From NCBI RefSeq assembly GCF_910592395.1, contig NC_088324.1, positions 13,542,953 to 13,606,952 on the forward strand: a stretch of 64,000 nt of DNA, written 5' to 3'. Numbering within the stretch: the first letter of the stretch is position 1; every line of letters starts with the position of its first letter. Shown here in pieces: positions 23,501 to 33,528 of the stretch. The notes below the pieces were generated by a model. That model worked only from the letters and a program-made list of their open reading frames with translations, made no database searches and was not told the DNA's origin. Both the position numbers and the translations under genes were made by a program. Source of the DNA: Lineus longissimus. Taxonomy: Eukaryota > Nemertea > Pilidiophora > Heteronemertea > Lineidae.

Positions 23501-24650
23501 CGGTTGAGGATGACTATTGCAAGTCAGTTATATTGTCACGTCCACTCACCGTGGCAAGTAGGGATGGGTTTATCCCACCTTCCGGTATACAGGCATGTCA
23601 GTACCCGGGGCGCCCTATCATAGACAAAATCCTTGACGCCATCGGAATAATCCACGTCCTGGAGAGACCGGCTGAAGTAGTACCCTTTACGGCATTCGAG
23701 GGTCAGGGTCTCGCCGGCTCGGACGGTGGCTATGGTGGTCGCACCCTCGCCCACGTGGTAATTCGACATGTCACACCTCACACTGCCCTCGTCGGGGCGC
23801 TGCGGCAAGCCAACTACAAGTCGAAAAAATGATGAGGGTGCATGGGAGTCAAAGAATGGTCAAGGGCGAACGAAGCGAACGAACGAAAGTTTCGTCGCTC
23901 AGATTTCCTTTGTGAAACTGCGTAATGTAGCCTGATTTGATTTTAACGATCGTTACTTTGTGAGTGGTTAAATTGTTTTGTTTACCATTTTAAAGTTCCA
24001 CTAAGGCAGGGTTTCTTTCTTTGACATTGGGTATCAACTCAGTACCAGCCTATTGTACAACATTCTTTTCCTTTTTGATGTATTTCTATGATCATTAGGT
24101 CAAGAATATTGTTTGAAAAAGAATTGCATTCTCAAGGAGTTTAATTGGTCCTTACGAAATCTAGGTTAGCGTATTGACTTGCATCCGGTTAAGTCTTGAT
24201 TCCATCAAAACACACATCACGATATTCTTGACTCTCGACTTCATTGCACTATTGGCGAGTTTGAAAACAACACTGCATTACTTCCTGTTTTCGGCCAACG
24301 TGCTTGAAGGTTATGCAGTGACCCGTTTTGAAAATAAAAGATTGATTTACCCTGCAACTTACCCTAGTCCTGCAGATATAAAACCCCGCCGCGAATGGAA
24401 TCATTTGCACGATTATATAGCTTTTATATGGCCAAGAAAATATTTAAAATGGTAAGGAAATACCCGTCATGGTTGTATACGCTGCCATGACCAAACTTGG
24501 ATGCAAAAATGTAATAAATATACACCGTAGGACCTCACTTACACCCACTAGTGCATATATGTAAATCAATGTAGACATCGTCACCATCATTTACTCACCT
24601 GACCCCTCAATGATAATGGCCACCAAAAAGAAAACCAACAGCAGCATCAT
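14523..24650 (-). CDS. CFB-like: Complement factor B/C2-like protein with a degenerate protease active site
   Basis: Fifteen coding exons, all GT-AG and phase-matched, give 781 residues: 24599-24650, 23550-23813, 23032-23223, 22482-22673, 22013-22180, 21615-21820, 21006-21156, 20456-20572, 20005-20235, 19437-19597, 19179-19281, 18719-18877, 18020-18157, 17665-17772, 14523-14626. Order: signal peptide (MMLLLVFFLVAIIIEG), four CCP modules (18-289), vWA (290-524), chymotrypsin fold (525-781). This is the layout of factor B/C2, which bind C3b/C4b through the vWA and then cleave C3. The MIDAS is intact: DSSHS (D335), TNITGAL, FLFSDG. A dibasic FDRR precedes the vWA. In the protease, LTAAHC reads LTTAKC (His to Lys, about 598), Asp is kept (GDIALL, 636), and GDSGGP reads KDIGSP (Ser to Ile, about 725). 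No frameshift or stop is seen. The last intron holds a LINE nested in a MITE. Confidence 0.88.
14821..17343 (+). mobile_element. 5'-truncated non-LTR retrotransposon (LINE)
   Basis: The insertion is bounded by TTAAAT at 14815-14820 and 17344-17349, a likely short target duplication. The element begins inside the coding region between endonuclease and RT: the frame is open from base 14820 (with KPWYNEECRLQKSAFNRA) into the RT. It ends in a 79-base 3' UTR with a short hairpin (CCCGAAAGGG) and about five ATGTT units, a typical LINE tail. 5' truncation with a microsatellite tail is normal for target-primed reverse transcription. Confidence 0.85.
15006..17264 (+). CDS. LINE reverse transcriptase, 752 codons from the first ATG; true start lost
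   Basis: RT-domain motifs are clear: the finger region (NYRGITLLSCLGKLFTAIL), GFRSGYSTMDN, the first catalytic Asp in VVFIDFKQAFDKIW, GVRQGENMSPLLFALYLND, and the catalytic YADDM at residues 356-360. The thumb and C-terminal part end in a zinc-knuckle-like C-x2-C...H...C (ENICGLCDQVC...HYFITC). No endonuclease remains, because the element is truncated at 14821 and the frame stays open upstream of this ATG. No stop or frameshift interrupts the frame, so the insertion is young or the frame has been preserved. Clade is uncertain; no RNase H domain is evident. It lies antisense in the last intron of the factor B-like gene. Confidence 0.9.
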   Translation: MKNERKQYKKLLKTSLHRYNLSRIEDLKQLKDHESHKFWKMLNVRGNEQDRIPDNMLDTLQNHFKELNAGNVADESFEMTTEQINRGDEVLNRQIERGEILTQIRKLKRRKASGVDGITNELIINTGEYLIDFYYNLFNRILDSGCIPTNWINGIIKPIYKKKGDRTKGENYRGITLLSCLGKLFTAILNSRLDEYVNLHEVLGEEQTGFRSGYSTMDNVFVLKCLIDLYLSKGKRLYVVFIDFKQAFDKIWRLGLWRKLIGNGINGKILNVMVNMYDKAKSCVQINNNRSDYFPCSIGVRQGENMSPLLFALYLNDFEIFLNDHGFNGPSDLHINSRCEFLDNLEIFLKLAILLYADDMILMADDPNELQNALNLLHDYCEEWHLIVNIKKTKAMIFSRGKLRVNIPEFRYNGGRVELVDHFTYLGVTFSYNGNFARAIKDRYNKGMKAMFGVLRACRRLSLTVELSLDIFDKVVTPVLLYGSEVWGNQNTELLDRVQVKFCKYLLRLPLRTPTVMVMGELGRHSLKIHIAVRMLSFWNRLRIGKTDKWAYIFYNITREHLDKGYLNQGWCKSVKTVLDGCGLTQIWYTPEVLSLRELKIVVEQIMRDQCEQLWRNEVNNDFRCIIYRMFKQNLNMEPYVKKLPLYQTVSICKFRTGSIKFPETVTRMYRNETAENICGLCDQVCVRDELHYFITCPYFRHMRVKLFPNLKELPQVFYHEFFHRIMTKCSRVNLDNIHSFCKEFISLVHHM
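18576..18665. repeat. Dispersed repeat shared with 20868-20961
   Basis: A block containing GGTATTGCCTCCG, GTCTGGAA, TGAGCAATGTC and CATTGAGGGTCAAGAT recurs in two introns of the factor B-like gene (also 20868-20961, same orientation). The copies differ by substitutions and a small insertion. No TIR or TSD is clear. Sequence at 20695-20720 (TTTGGGGTCAAGATGCCGCG) may be a further fragment. Confidence 0.55.
20868..20961. repeat. Second copy of the intronic dispersed repeat
   Basis: Partner of 18576-18665; the copies align along most of their length. It lies in the intron between two vWA exons (20456-20572 and 21006-21156). Confidence 0.55.
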
Positions 24651-25150
24651 TGCTACAATGGATGCCTCCGGTCCGGTAAAGGACTTGAAAAGAAATTGTC
24701 AAAAGTTAATACATAAAACTGAACAAACCTATGCCAAGCTTGTCATAAGAAGACCATAATGTAAACAACGATATAGTCTCTTGTGAAATTGTCGATGATG
24801 AGCTCGATGGATGTCGGTGGGCCAGGCCACTATGGTTGTTAGATGCGTGGCTTCTGCGACTGAAAGATGTTGACAAGGGTCTACTTTTTACCACAGACTG
24901 TGAAAGAACAGTCTATGCTTTTACAAAGTGGGAAAAAAAGACTAAGGGAAGGTAAGAAAGATTAAACCGACCCTCAGAATAGAGATTCTTCAGTCAAGAC
25001 GAAGTATTTGAGTGTTAGAGAACTATACCTCCAAATGTTCGATGTCAACTCTCCATCTTGATGACGAACCACCTCTTTTCTGACGTGATTACTACAGGAC
25101 GGATGAATCTCTTCAACGATAAACCGACCCTGATTGAAGTGAAAACTTAC

Positions 25151-25224
25151 CTTTTTCAATCAGCAACTTGTCGCAAAATTCGTTTGTCCGAAATGAATGT
25201 GTCGTTGTCTCAGTCCGCTTTATA
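25151..25224 (-). promoter_or_regulatory. TATA box and non-coding first exon of the factor B-like gene
   Basis: On the minus strand TATAAAG (25218-25224) lies upstream of a stretch ending at a strong donor GTAAGT (exon end 25151). No ATG lies between TATA and donor, so this would be a 5' UTR exon. The next acceptor candidate (TTTCTTTTCAAG) is just upstream of the exon carrying the signal-peptide ATG at 24650. Expression from a TATA promoter would suit an inducible immune gene, but this is inference. Confidence 0.5.
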
Positions 25225-26869
25225 GAAACTTGCGCCCCGTCGTCTCCGCTCAACAACTCAGACTGCTACAAGAACTAAATCACGCTTCTAGGTCACGAAA
25301 AAAGTCTGTGCCAGTTCTAATTACCGCGAATAATCGCAGTTGAGCGACTTCCTTGTCAACATCTCGGACGACTCTGGTCAACACCTCCTGCAGTAGCATG
25401 TACATGTATGCAGGTGTCGTTTCTCGGAAGTAGCCGCAGTTTTTTTAATAGAATGTACATGTATTCATGATTATGATGGGAAGGCTTTTCAGAAGAATAT
25501 CGAGCTCGTCCTTATGGGCATGCCGATCTATCGGCGAAGTGCGTCGGCATCCCTCCGTTTTCTTCTAATTTTGGGCCCCAACACAGTTGCTCTGCTCTCC
25601 CGCACAGCGGCCCAAAAGGAGGTTCTGTATTTTGAAGAAGTCTATCGGTTGATTTAAAGAGAAATCAGCAAATCAAATGCCAGTGGCAAGCCAGTTCTAT
25701 ACATTTATTACCACAGCATTATACATATGGTTATATGCAATAAGGATAACACGGAAATTTACAGTAGGTAACTTGTTACAGAGAAATATTTCATTGGTAA
25801 CGTTTCATCAGATCCTTAGAAAATTATGTACATTATACTTCAGCTGTGGTGTCATCACTACTTCTTCGGGAGTGGAAGAGTCTTGGGCGTGACGAAAGCA
25901 GGCGCATTGGAAGTGTAACGTACTTTGTCCGATGCCCGAATCCAATCTACATTTATATGTCTCTATAGCGATTGAGATTCATATTTTGCTAATCTGTCGT
26001 ACAGAGACGTAGCCTTGATCTTTAGCCCTCGTGTGGTTGCCACGAGCGTGTCCATGCGGGGAAACATAACTGCATTGGCCGGATCAGTGTAGAGAGACAG
26101 TACCTTTTGAAGGTCAGCAGTAAGGGGTGAGAATTCAGAGAGGTTGGCATTATCAGCGTGGGAATGAAAGAAGGAGCCTCAACCAGAGCACTAATCAAGC
26201 TATGAATCTCGGACAAAGTCAGGGGGCAGGACGGTCGTTCCACCTCTCTCTGCGAATGTAAGCATGTATTTACAATAGCCTTGATCTCGAATGACATTTG
26301 ATATGGAAGCCCGGCTGGTCAGTGGAGTCAATTTACAGACGTCCTTCTACGTAATCCTTGGCCTGATCCCACCGGTCATGCGTTCATATCGCCAAAAAAT
26401 CTCTGATTACAGAATCGCACACCATCTTTCATTCTGCGGTGGAGGCGGATTGCCCCAATCCGCTGAAATGTAAAACGTGCTGGTGTAAAGAAATCGTGTT
26501 TTTATCGAAAATTCGAAATACATGTACACTCTAAAAATTAGGTAGGCCTAACGTGTCGAATCGATCACTGATAGTATGCATGAGATGAGAAACAAATGTG
26601 GATATTGTGACAAACAAATGCGTCAGGGTTTTCACACCCAATCTCATCCCTCTCAGGCTCAGGGATTTTGAGTTAGTCTGACTGGGTTACATCTGCACAA
26701 ATGGGCTCCCGAGGTAGCTGTTGGTGAGTCTCTCAGCGCACTACAGATATATTGGAGCAAGCAAATCGACTGTACCAGCAGGTAATTGGATTTGTATCCC
26801 CCACACTGCACTGGCCGGGATTCCAGGCTACCCAATGGCAAAGTATTGCTGAGGGACAAGATTATGAAT
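25225..26869. other. Intergenic DNA upstream of the factor B-like gene
   Basis: No coding exon is supported. It should contain the distal promoter of the factor B-like gene and the 3' flank of the gene ending at 26870. A run of minus-strand open frame at 26022-26297 has no ATG context or domain resemblance. Confidence 0.4.
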
Positions 26870-28318
26870 CTAACTTGGGGCCTTACCCGTTTGAATCATC
26901 TCGACGATGCCTCGATTCAGAGGATACTCAGTGAATGCCTCGTTGAACTCCGTGATAAGGTGTTGACAATTTTCCTGTGCGGTTAAACGAGAAGGAGAGG
27001 CAGAAACCATCCGGGTGAATGTGGCCTTCGCCTCCTCGGAGCCCAGTGCTCTGGAATAGGATCCACTGATCTGCTTTGCTGCGACACATCTGAAAGGGAG
27101 ACATAAAGCAAACTGCACAAAGAGTCATAAGACTGATTAAAATGAGGCAAAATCAGGCTCCCTAAGCAAATGGAGAGAGGATATCTGGTGACCACTCTTC
27201 GGAAACCTTTTACTGTTTAATACATTTTATACAGCCTTGCCCTTGGAGTGATTCATGAATTTATAGAAAACGAATGAGAGCGTTAGCAAAGGATGTTCCT
27301 TGCTCGTGTATCCGTGCGCCTACACATCAGATACATTGTATCGGCTCCTATCTCCCCTGGTCTCGTCTCTCCGCATACACAATGTAGGAAGAATGATTCA
27401 GTTGGCGAATGGACTGTGTTTGGGAGGAGTCTAATGGCCCTTCCATATCAGCACCTGGCTGCAAAGAAAGTTGAAGATCAATGACCTACATGTACCTCAG
27501 GATTGTGCGATGAATCTCATAGAGGAATCCACCAGATGTCACATTATTGGTCAGCTGCCGGAAAGTTGTACCATTCAGCCGCACTTGCAACTTAGCGCAG
27601 TGCGCCTCCAAATCGAAAGCGTTCTGCATGTTCTCCAGTAGGTCCTGCTGCTCCGTTAGAAAACTACGAATCTGTAGGATGCCCGAAGTACATTCGCTCA
27701 GAACGGCCACATACGCATCGAATATGCTCCCTATGTTCTCTCTTCTGGTATGCAGCTTTTGTACCACTTTGTTGGCATCTTCTTCAATGCTTTTTATCTT
27801 TTTGGAAAGAATGATGAACACCTGTTTTTTTTCTGTCCACTTCCCCTGCATATCCCGCAGCGTCTCAGCTCCAAGTTCTTCGTTCCCTTCATCAAGGTAG
27901 AAGCAGGCTGTCTTAAACATTTCAAACATCTCGAAGGAAAATAGCATTAGATTCTGCAACTTAAGACGAAACTGGCTATATAATTCTTCGAACTTGGTCC
28001 CTAATTTTGTCATGTCATCCGTAAGGGGTTCCTCGGAGGCTGCGACCAGAAGATATTTTGCTATACGTATGAGCATAGCACTTCGTCGGAAATCATTGGA
28101 GAGGTCTTCGGGTTTCGAGGTGAAGAGATCCTTGACCACTCCAGCGACTGCACTACTCTCTGGTTCGGGTGCATTGATGATTAGACGTTGGTCACCATTC
28201 TCATCTATACTCGTGTATACACACATGCCTCTGTCGATTTGGACTGGGGAAGGAAACCCTTGGTCTTGAACTTGGACTGCCATCTGGGAGAAGGTTTGTA
28301 GGAGCTAGGCCGACAAAC
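26870..28318 (-). CDS. Unrecognised helical protein, two coding exons
   Basis: The first exon runs from a strong acceptor (start 28318, after TTGTTTCAG) to a donor at 27495; coding starts at ATG 28283. It joins in phase (Arg split 2+1) to 26870-27089, which ends in TAG, giving 335 residues. An alternative GTAAGG donor at 26886 would replace only the last few residues. There is no signal peptide. The protein is rich in long amphipathic helices with heptad-like patterns (EKKQVFIILSKKIKSIEED; ENMQNAFDLEAHCAKLQVRL) and one strongly hydrophobic helix (LMLFSFEMFEMFKTACFYL). I do not recognise the family. A single 262-codon coding exon with no defect argues for a real gene. Upstream lies the array of damaged exon copies, which may be linked to its 5' end. 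Confidence 0.7.
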
Positions 28319-28499
28319 CTGAAACAATTGAGAGACATTAAGTACCTAACAGCCAAGCGCCGGACAAAACACCACCACCACATCCGGGCTAGTAAAGCCA
28401 AGGGGACCGAATGTTGCTTAACTATAGTGTATAAGTGCAAATAAAACTTCTCTTCAAAGGCACATAGTCTGGTCTCTTTTCGAATAGATCAGCGGACAG

Positions 28500-28985
28500 T
28501 GTCCCTGATGGGGGGGGGGGGGTCATCCGTATGTGTCCCGGGTTCTATGCATCCCAGGATATTTGCGTCCCGATCTAGTAGAGGATGTTCTATGCATCCC
28601 CAGTTCTGTCTCAGGTTCTAATCTATAAATAAGTCCCTAAATCAAATGGATTCTATGTGTCAAGTGATCCGTTGTAGGGGAAGGTGGGGTCTAGGGTTGG
28701 GGCTCTAGGGCTGGGGTTCGAGTTGAGGCTTTGCTGCTCTAATACCTTAGTAAGAAAGGATTGAGGGTTTGAACCCAATGACACTGTAATTGTACTGTCA
28801 TCAACTCCGGCCCTGCAGATTGGCGGTTAGTTGTCATAACCTAGGAATAAGGGTTTGAACCCCAGGACACTGTTCAGTATAAGTTATAATGTCGTTATAA
28901 TGGCCCTGCAGATTGATAGTTTCCATTCGCCAAGCACATGGTCAAAATCACTCTCCTCTGCCCCCCCCCCCCCCCCCCCCGCTCA
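28500..28985. repeat. Homopolymer tracts and a duplicated GGGTTTGAACCC block
   Basis: A G run at about 28510-28522 and an 18-base C run at about 28963-28980 bracket a direct duplication. Two copies of a block of about 110 bases carry GGGTTTGAACCC, GACACTGT and GGCCCTGCAGATTG (about 28767-28826 and 28854-28917). GGGTTTGAACCC resembles a tRNA B box but there is no A box. Confidence 0.5.
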
Positions 28986-29099
28986 AGTTGTGTTGCCGCC
29001 ACCTTCGCAGACCTTTGCCCTTTGCATTGCCTTGTGATACAGTCTGTCTTCAATATTTTTCCTACTATGTTCCTTATATGTTTCCTACTACGCCGTCAC

Positions 29100-29815
29100 C
29101 TAGAGCAAGCACTGATCTGTCTTCAGGATGGGTTGTTCCCCAAATACACCATTGCCCAGCGCGGCACAGGTCTGTCTTCACTATGGGTTTCCCCCCCATG
29201 CACTATACGCCCAGGTTGTTCCCCAATACACAAGAGCTAGCACTGATCGGTCTCCAAGATGGGTTGTTTCCCCAATACACCATCGCCCAGAGCTGGCACT
29301 GATGCTTGTCTTCAAGATAGGTTGTTCCCCCAATACACCATCGCCCAGAGCCAGCACTGATGCTTGTCCTTAAGATGGGTTGTTCCCCCCCAAAACACCA
29401 TCACCAGAGCTGGCACTGATGCTCGTCTTCAAGATAGGTTGTTCCCCCAACACAACATCGCCCAGAGCTGGCACTGATGCTTGTCTTCAAGATAGGTTGT
29501 TCCCCCAATACACCATCGCCCAGAGCTGGCACTGATGCTTGTCTTCAAGATGGTTTGTTCCCCCAATACACCATCGCCCAGAGCTGGCACTGATTCTTGT
29601 CTTCAAGATGGGTTGTTCCCCCAACACACCATCGCCCAGAGCTGGCACTGATGCTTGTCTTCAAGATAGGTTGTTCCCCCAACACAACATCGCCCAGAGC
29701 TGGCACTGATGCTTGTCTTCAAGATGGGTTGTTCCCCCAACACACCATCGCCCATAGCTGGCACTGATGCTTGTCTTCAAGATAGGTTCTTCCCCCAATA
29801 CACTGTCGCTTATAG
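29100..29815. repeat. 59-bp minisatellite, about 12 units
   Basis: Units read GCACTGATGCTTGTCTTCAA then GATGGGTTGTTCCCCCAACA and CACCATCGCCCAGAGCTG. The first units (29100-29230) are the most degenerate. Two-unit remnants also occur inside the large duplication (about 31543-31660, 32387-32500 and their copies 3,098 bases on), so the array was part of the material being rearranged. Open frames here (QDRLFPQYTVA and similar) come from the repeat. Confidence 0.85.
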
Positions 29816-30051
29816 AACCTGGGACACATATAACTTGGGTCCCATTAGAACCCATGGGACACATTATATAGCTAGAACCCACCCCGTTGTTAGGTATCTG
29901 AAACAAACTACTTTCACTTTCCCATACTTCCGATTTAAACTACAAGTAAAAATATGCAACACTATCATCCAAAGACAAGGTGATAGTAGTTTATAAGAAC
30001 AAACGTCACTGACAAAGGCCGGAGAGAGTCGACAGTGATAGGAAGACTTAC

Positions 30052-30369
30052 CAGGTTAGCTAAATATGTCTGTTTAGTCCGGGGATCCAGCAAGTAATAC
30101 TGAACTTTGGTAATGGCGTTCGTGATAGTGATATATCGGCTATTCTATGTAGCGCCTTCCCACCCAATATCGACACGCTGCTCCTTGCACGCTGCTGAAA
30201 TATATGAACTGACGAAATGGCCAATTAACAGCTGACCTTCTCGATCGAGCTGGGACTGAACATTACAGAGCGCAGTCATGAATTAGTCCTGGGTGGACAG
30301 GAGGATGAAGTTGCGATGTTTTCTATCCGTTGGTGACTCCGATGAATGGACGTACCTGGGGATTTCCAT
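30052..30369 (-). pseudogene. Damaged first-exon copy 1 (starts MEIPRYVHSSESPTD)
   Basis: On the minus strand an ATG-started frame of 106 codons ends at a consensus donor (GTAAGT), but two in-frame stops interrupt it (after LLSTQD and after DIGWEGAT). Coding-like sequence continues after each stop (NSRYITITNAITKVQYYLL, DPRTKQTYLANL), suggesting a former exon of an unknown gene. Copies are at 31870-32165, 33150-33467, 34968-35263 and 36248-36564, plus a fragment at about 38186-38290. It could be a retained 5' non-coding exon instead. Confidence 0.45.
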
Positions 30370-30430
30370 TTTGCCTTTCCGAATTCATTCAGAATGGTGA
30401 ATTAGGATAAAGAAAACGAAAGGGCGGACT

Positions 30431-31375
30431 CAAGGAGGATACCGCGGTGACGTCACATCACGTGATCCCGACCCATATTAGTGATCGCTATGGCCAATCA
30501 GATTCAGTCTACTGACAGCACCAGCACTGAACACATCTCCACGTCTCACTGTCTGGTGCGCTCCTGTACACAAAAACACCAATAGACATGAAATATTGCA
30601 ATACCTAGTATGGATTCTTCCTGTGTAAAATAAAATTTACAGAGCAGATTAACTTCCACGAATAAAAAAGACGTTTGGCGTGGCCAAAGTGCGGAAATAA
30701 TGTCTCCGCTAAAATACACTACGAAATACACTAATCAATGCACTACGCAATATACAGTAGAGATGCAGTTGAGTTTGTTATTGTTTTGACTTAGAAGCTC
30801 GCCCATATCATAATATATTCATGTATTCATGAAGTATGAACTCATTTCTATCACATACAACTCTAAGAACAGTCAATTTCTCCTTAAATCATCACCGAAA
30901 CCGCGATATCCGCAGGAAGATTTCGTTCTAGTGTCCGAAAATGCATGATCTTACAGGGGCGCTAACTCGACAAATAGAGGGGATCTATGGGGATCTATGC
31001 GAGTTTTAGGTATTACAGGTCTCGAACTTGTAAAATCTGTAAACATGACTCCAAATCCCATTATGATAATGAAGAGATTGCCCCATATCTGGGAGACTGT
31101 TTTGAAACCATCGCTAATTTTGGAAGATCGGTGCCCGGCTATTTGGTTTAAAAAACCCTATTTTTCCCCATCAAAACAGCACTTTTCATTATTCAAATGA
31201 TAGCTTATTGTCTGAAGACTTATTTCATAGCAGAAAAGTACTAATAACTCTGATTTGATGCGAAAAATCTAACTTTTTTGATGACTTGATTTTCCCTTGG
31301 CCGTGGATCGAGTTTGTTTACAATATGCAGCGCCATCTTGGAAAAAGCCGTGACGTCACCGCGGTATCCTCCTTG
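30431..31375. mobile_element. 945-bp TIR transposon, non-autonomous, 9-bp target duplication
   Basis: Perfect 26-bp terminal inverted repeats (starting CAAGGAGGATACCGCGGTGA) at 30431-30456 and 31350-31375 are flanked by GGGCGGACT on both sides (30422-30430 and 31376-31384). The empty site, with one GGGCGGACT, is seen in the sister sequence at about 32218. A 9-bp duplication fits a Mutator-like element; no transposase is visible. Confidence 0.8.
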
Positions 31376-31869
31376 GGGCGGACTCTTGATTTGTATTCGA
31401 GCCCTGGGAGGGTATAGTGTGTATACACATGTACATGGTAAGGACAAAAGCCGGGCAGCGAGTTTTTTTTTTACAGGTAGGTTCGTACCATTGTGTACAT
31501 TGACGAACAGAAATTTATTATCAAAATAATTAGAATACACCATCGCCAAGAGCCAGCACTGATGCTTGTCTTCAAGATGGGTTGTTCCCCCAACACAACA
31601 TCGCCCAGAGCTGGCACTGATGCTTGTCTTCAAGATAGGTTGTTCCCCCAATACACTGTCGCTTATAGAACCTGGGACACATTATATAGCTAGAACCCAC
31701 CCCGTTGTTAGGTATCTGAAACAAACTACTTTCACTTTCCCATACTTCCGATTTAAACTACAAGTAAAAATATGCAACACTATCATCCAAAGACAAGGTG
31801 ATAGTAGTTTATAAGAACAAACGTCACTGACAAAGGCCGGAGAGAGTCGACAGTGATAGGAAGACTTAC

Positions 31870-32165
31870 CAGGTTAGCTAAATATGTCTGTTTAGTCCGG
31901 GGATATCCAGCAAGTAATACTGAAATTTGGTAATGGCGTTCGTGATAGTGATATATCGGCTATTCTATGTAGCGCCTTCCCACCCAATATCGACACGAGC
32001 TGAACTGACGAAATGGCCAAATAACAGCTGACCTTCTCGATCGAGCTGGGACTGAACATTACAGAGCGCAGTCATGAATGAGTCCTGGGTGGACAGGAGG
32101 ATGAAGTTGCGATGTTTTCTATCCGTGGGTGACTCCGATGGATGGACGCACCTGGGGATTTCCAT
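31870..32165 (-). pseudogene. Damaged exon copy 2 (starts MEIPRCVHPSESPTD)
   Basis: This copy has Ser (LLSTQDSF) where copy 1 has a stop, but keeps the second stop after DIGWEGAT. It lacks the segment encoding YISAACKEQ and has a 2-base insertion (GATATCC for GATCC) that shifts the frame before the donor. It represents a diverged sub-family of the exon. Confidence 0.45.
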
Positions 32166-33149
32166 TTTGACTTTCCGAATTCATTCAGAACGGTGAATTA
32201 GGATAAAGAAAACGAAAGGGCGGACTCTTGATTTGCATTCGAGCCCTGGGAGGGTATAGTGTGTATACATGTACATGGTAAGGACAAAAGCCGGGCAGCG
32301 AGTTTTTTTTTTACAGGTAGGTTCGTACCATTGTGTACATTGACGAACAGAAATTTATTATCAAAATAATTAGAATACACCATCGCCAAGAGCCAGCACT
32401 GATGCTTGTCTTCAAGATAGGTTGTTCCCCCAACACACCATCGCCCAGAGCTGGCACTGATGCTTGTCTTCAAGATAGGTTGTTCCCCCAATGCACTGTC
32501 GCTTATAGAACATGGGACACATACAAGTTGGGTCCCATTAGAATCCCTTGGAAACATTATATAGCTAGAACCCACCCCGTTTTTAGGTATCTGAAACAAA
32601 CTACTTTCACTTTCCCATACTTCCGATTTAAAGTGATACTATGATGTGATTTACAACTTTGCGGAAATACGTCCGTTTTTAATTGTTAATCACAAATGTA
32701 AAGCTCAAATTTTCCATTTTTGATTAGATTTATTATAAAATCGCTGAATGTAAACCACCGCGACCGCGAAAATGTTCATGTTAAGACGTCATCAACGAAA
32801 ACGGCATTGAAGCGAGGCGTCCGGGCGGGATTAAACCATCAATTTCTAGAAAATGTGCATTTCGATTCGAAAACCTTACCGATTTATGAGAAAGTGACGT
32901 AGTCATTTGTCAAAAACAGCTAAAACATTATATGGTGAAATTTGACACGAGTTACCCTATCATCCAAAGACAAGGTGATAGTAGTTGTTAGGTATCTGAA
33001 ACAAACTACTTTCACTTTCCCATACTTCCGATTTAAACTACAAGTAAAAATATGCAACACTATCATCCAAAGACAAGGTGATAGTAGTTTATAAGAACAA
33101 ACGTCACTGACAAAGGCCGGAGAGAGTCGACAGTGATAGGAAGACTTAC

Positions 33150-33467
33150 CAGGTTAGCTAAATATGTCTGTTTAGTCCGGGGATCCAGCAAGTAATACTG
33201 AACTTTGGTAATGGCGTTCGTGATAGTGATATATCGGCTATTCTATGTAGCGCCTTCCCACCCAATATCGACACGCTGCTCCTTGCACGCTGCTGAAATA
33301 TATGAACTGACGAAATGGCCAATTAACAGCTGACCTTCTCGATCGAGCTGGGACTGAACATTACAGAGCGCAGTCATGAATTAGTCCTGGGTGGACAGGA
33401 GGATGAAGTTGCGATGTTTTCTATCCGTTGGTGACTCCGATGAATGGACGTACCTGGGGATTTCCAT
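33150..33467 (-). pseudogene. Damaged exon copy 3 (duplicate of copy 1)
   Basis: Unit-B counterpart of 30052-30369, with the same two in-frame stops and the same donor. Confidence 0.45.
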
Positions 33468-33528
33468 TTTGCCTTTCCGAATTCATTCAGAATGGTGAAT
33501 TAGGATAAAGAAAACGAAAGGGCGGACT

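Larger units (their letters stand above)
29886..32983. repeat. 3,098-bp tandem duplication, unit A
   Basis: Unit A (29886-32983) is followed directly by unit B (32984-36081); every open frame and every stretch I compared is identical at an offset of 3,098. A third partial unit continues from 36082 to about 36515. Junctions share GATAGTAGTTGTTAGGTATC. Within the unit is an older, diverged internal duplication (about 29886-30430 against 31704-32220). The unit contains two damaged exon copies, a 945-bp TIR element and minisatellite remnants. Confidence 0.85.

Noticed and set aside
27486-28318. Direct coding continuation of the repeated MEIPR exons into the exon at 28318
   Set aside because: Phase 0 joining leads out of the main frame and to a stop; only a non-coding 5' exon relationship remains possible.
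29100-29815. CRISPR-like regular array
   Set aside because: The whole unit repeats with no unique spacers, and the DNA is eukaryotic.
29128-29996. Open frames with repeated QDRLFPQYT-type peptides
   Set aside because: They derive from the 59-bp minisatellite, in several frames and on both strands.
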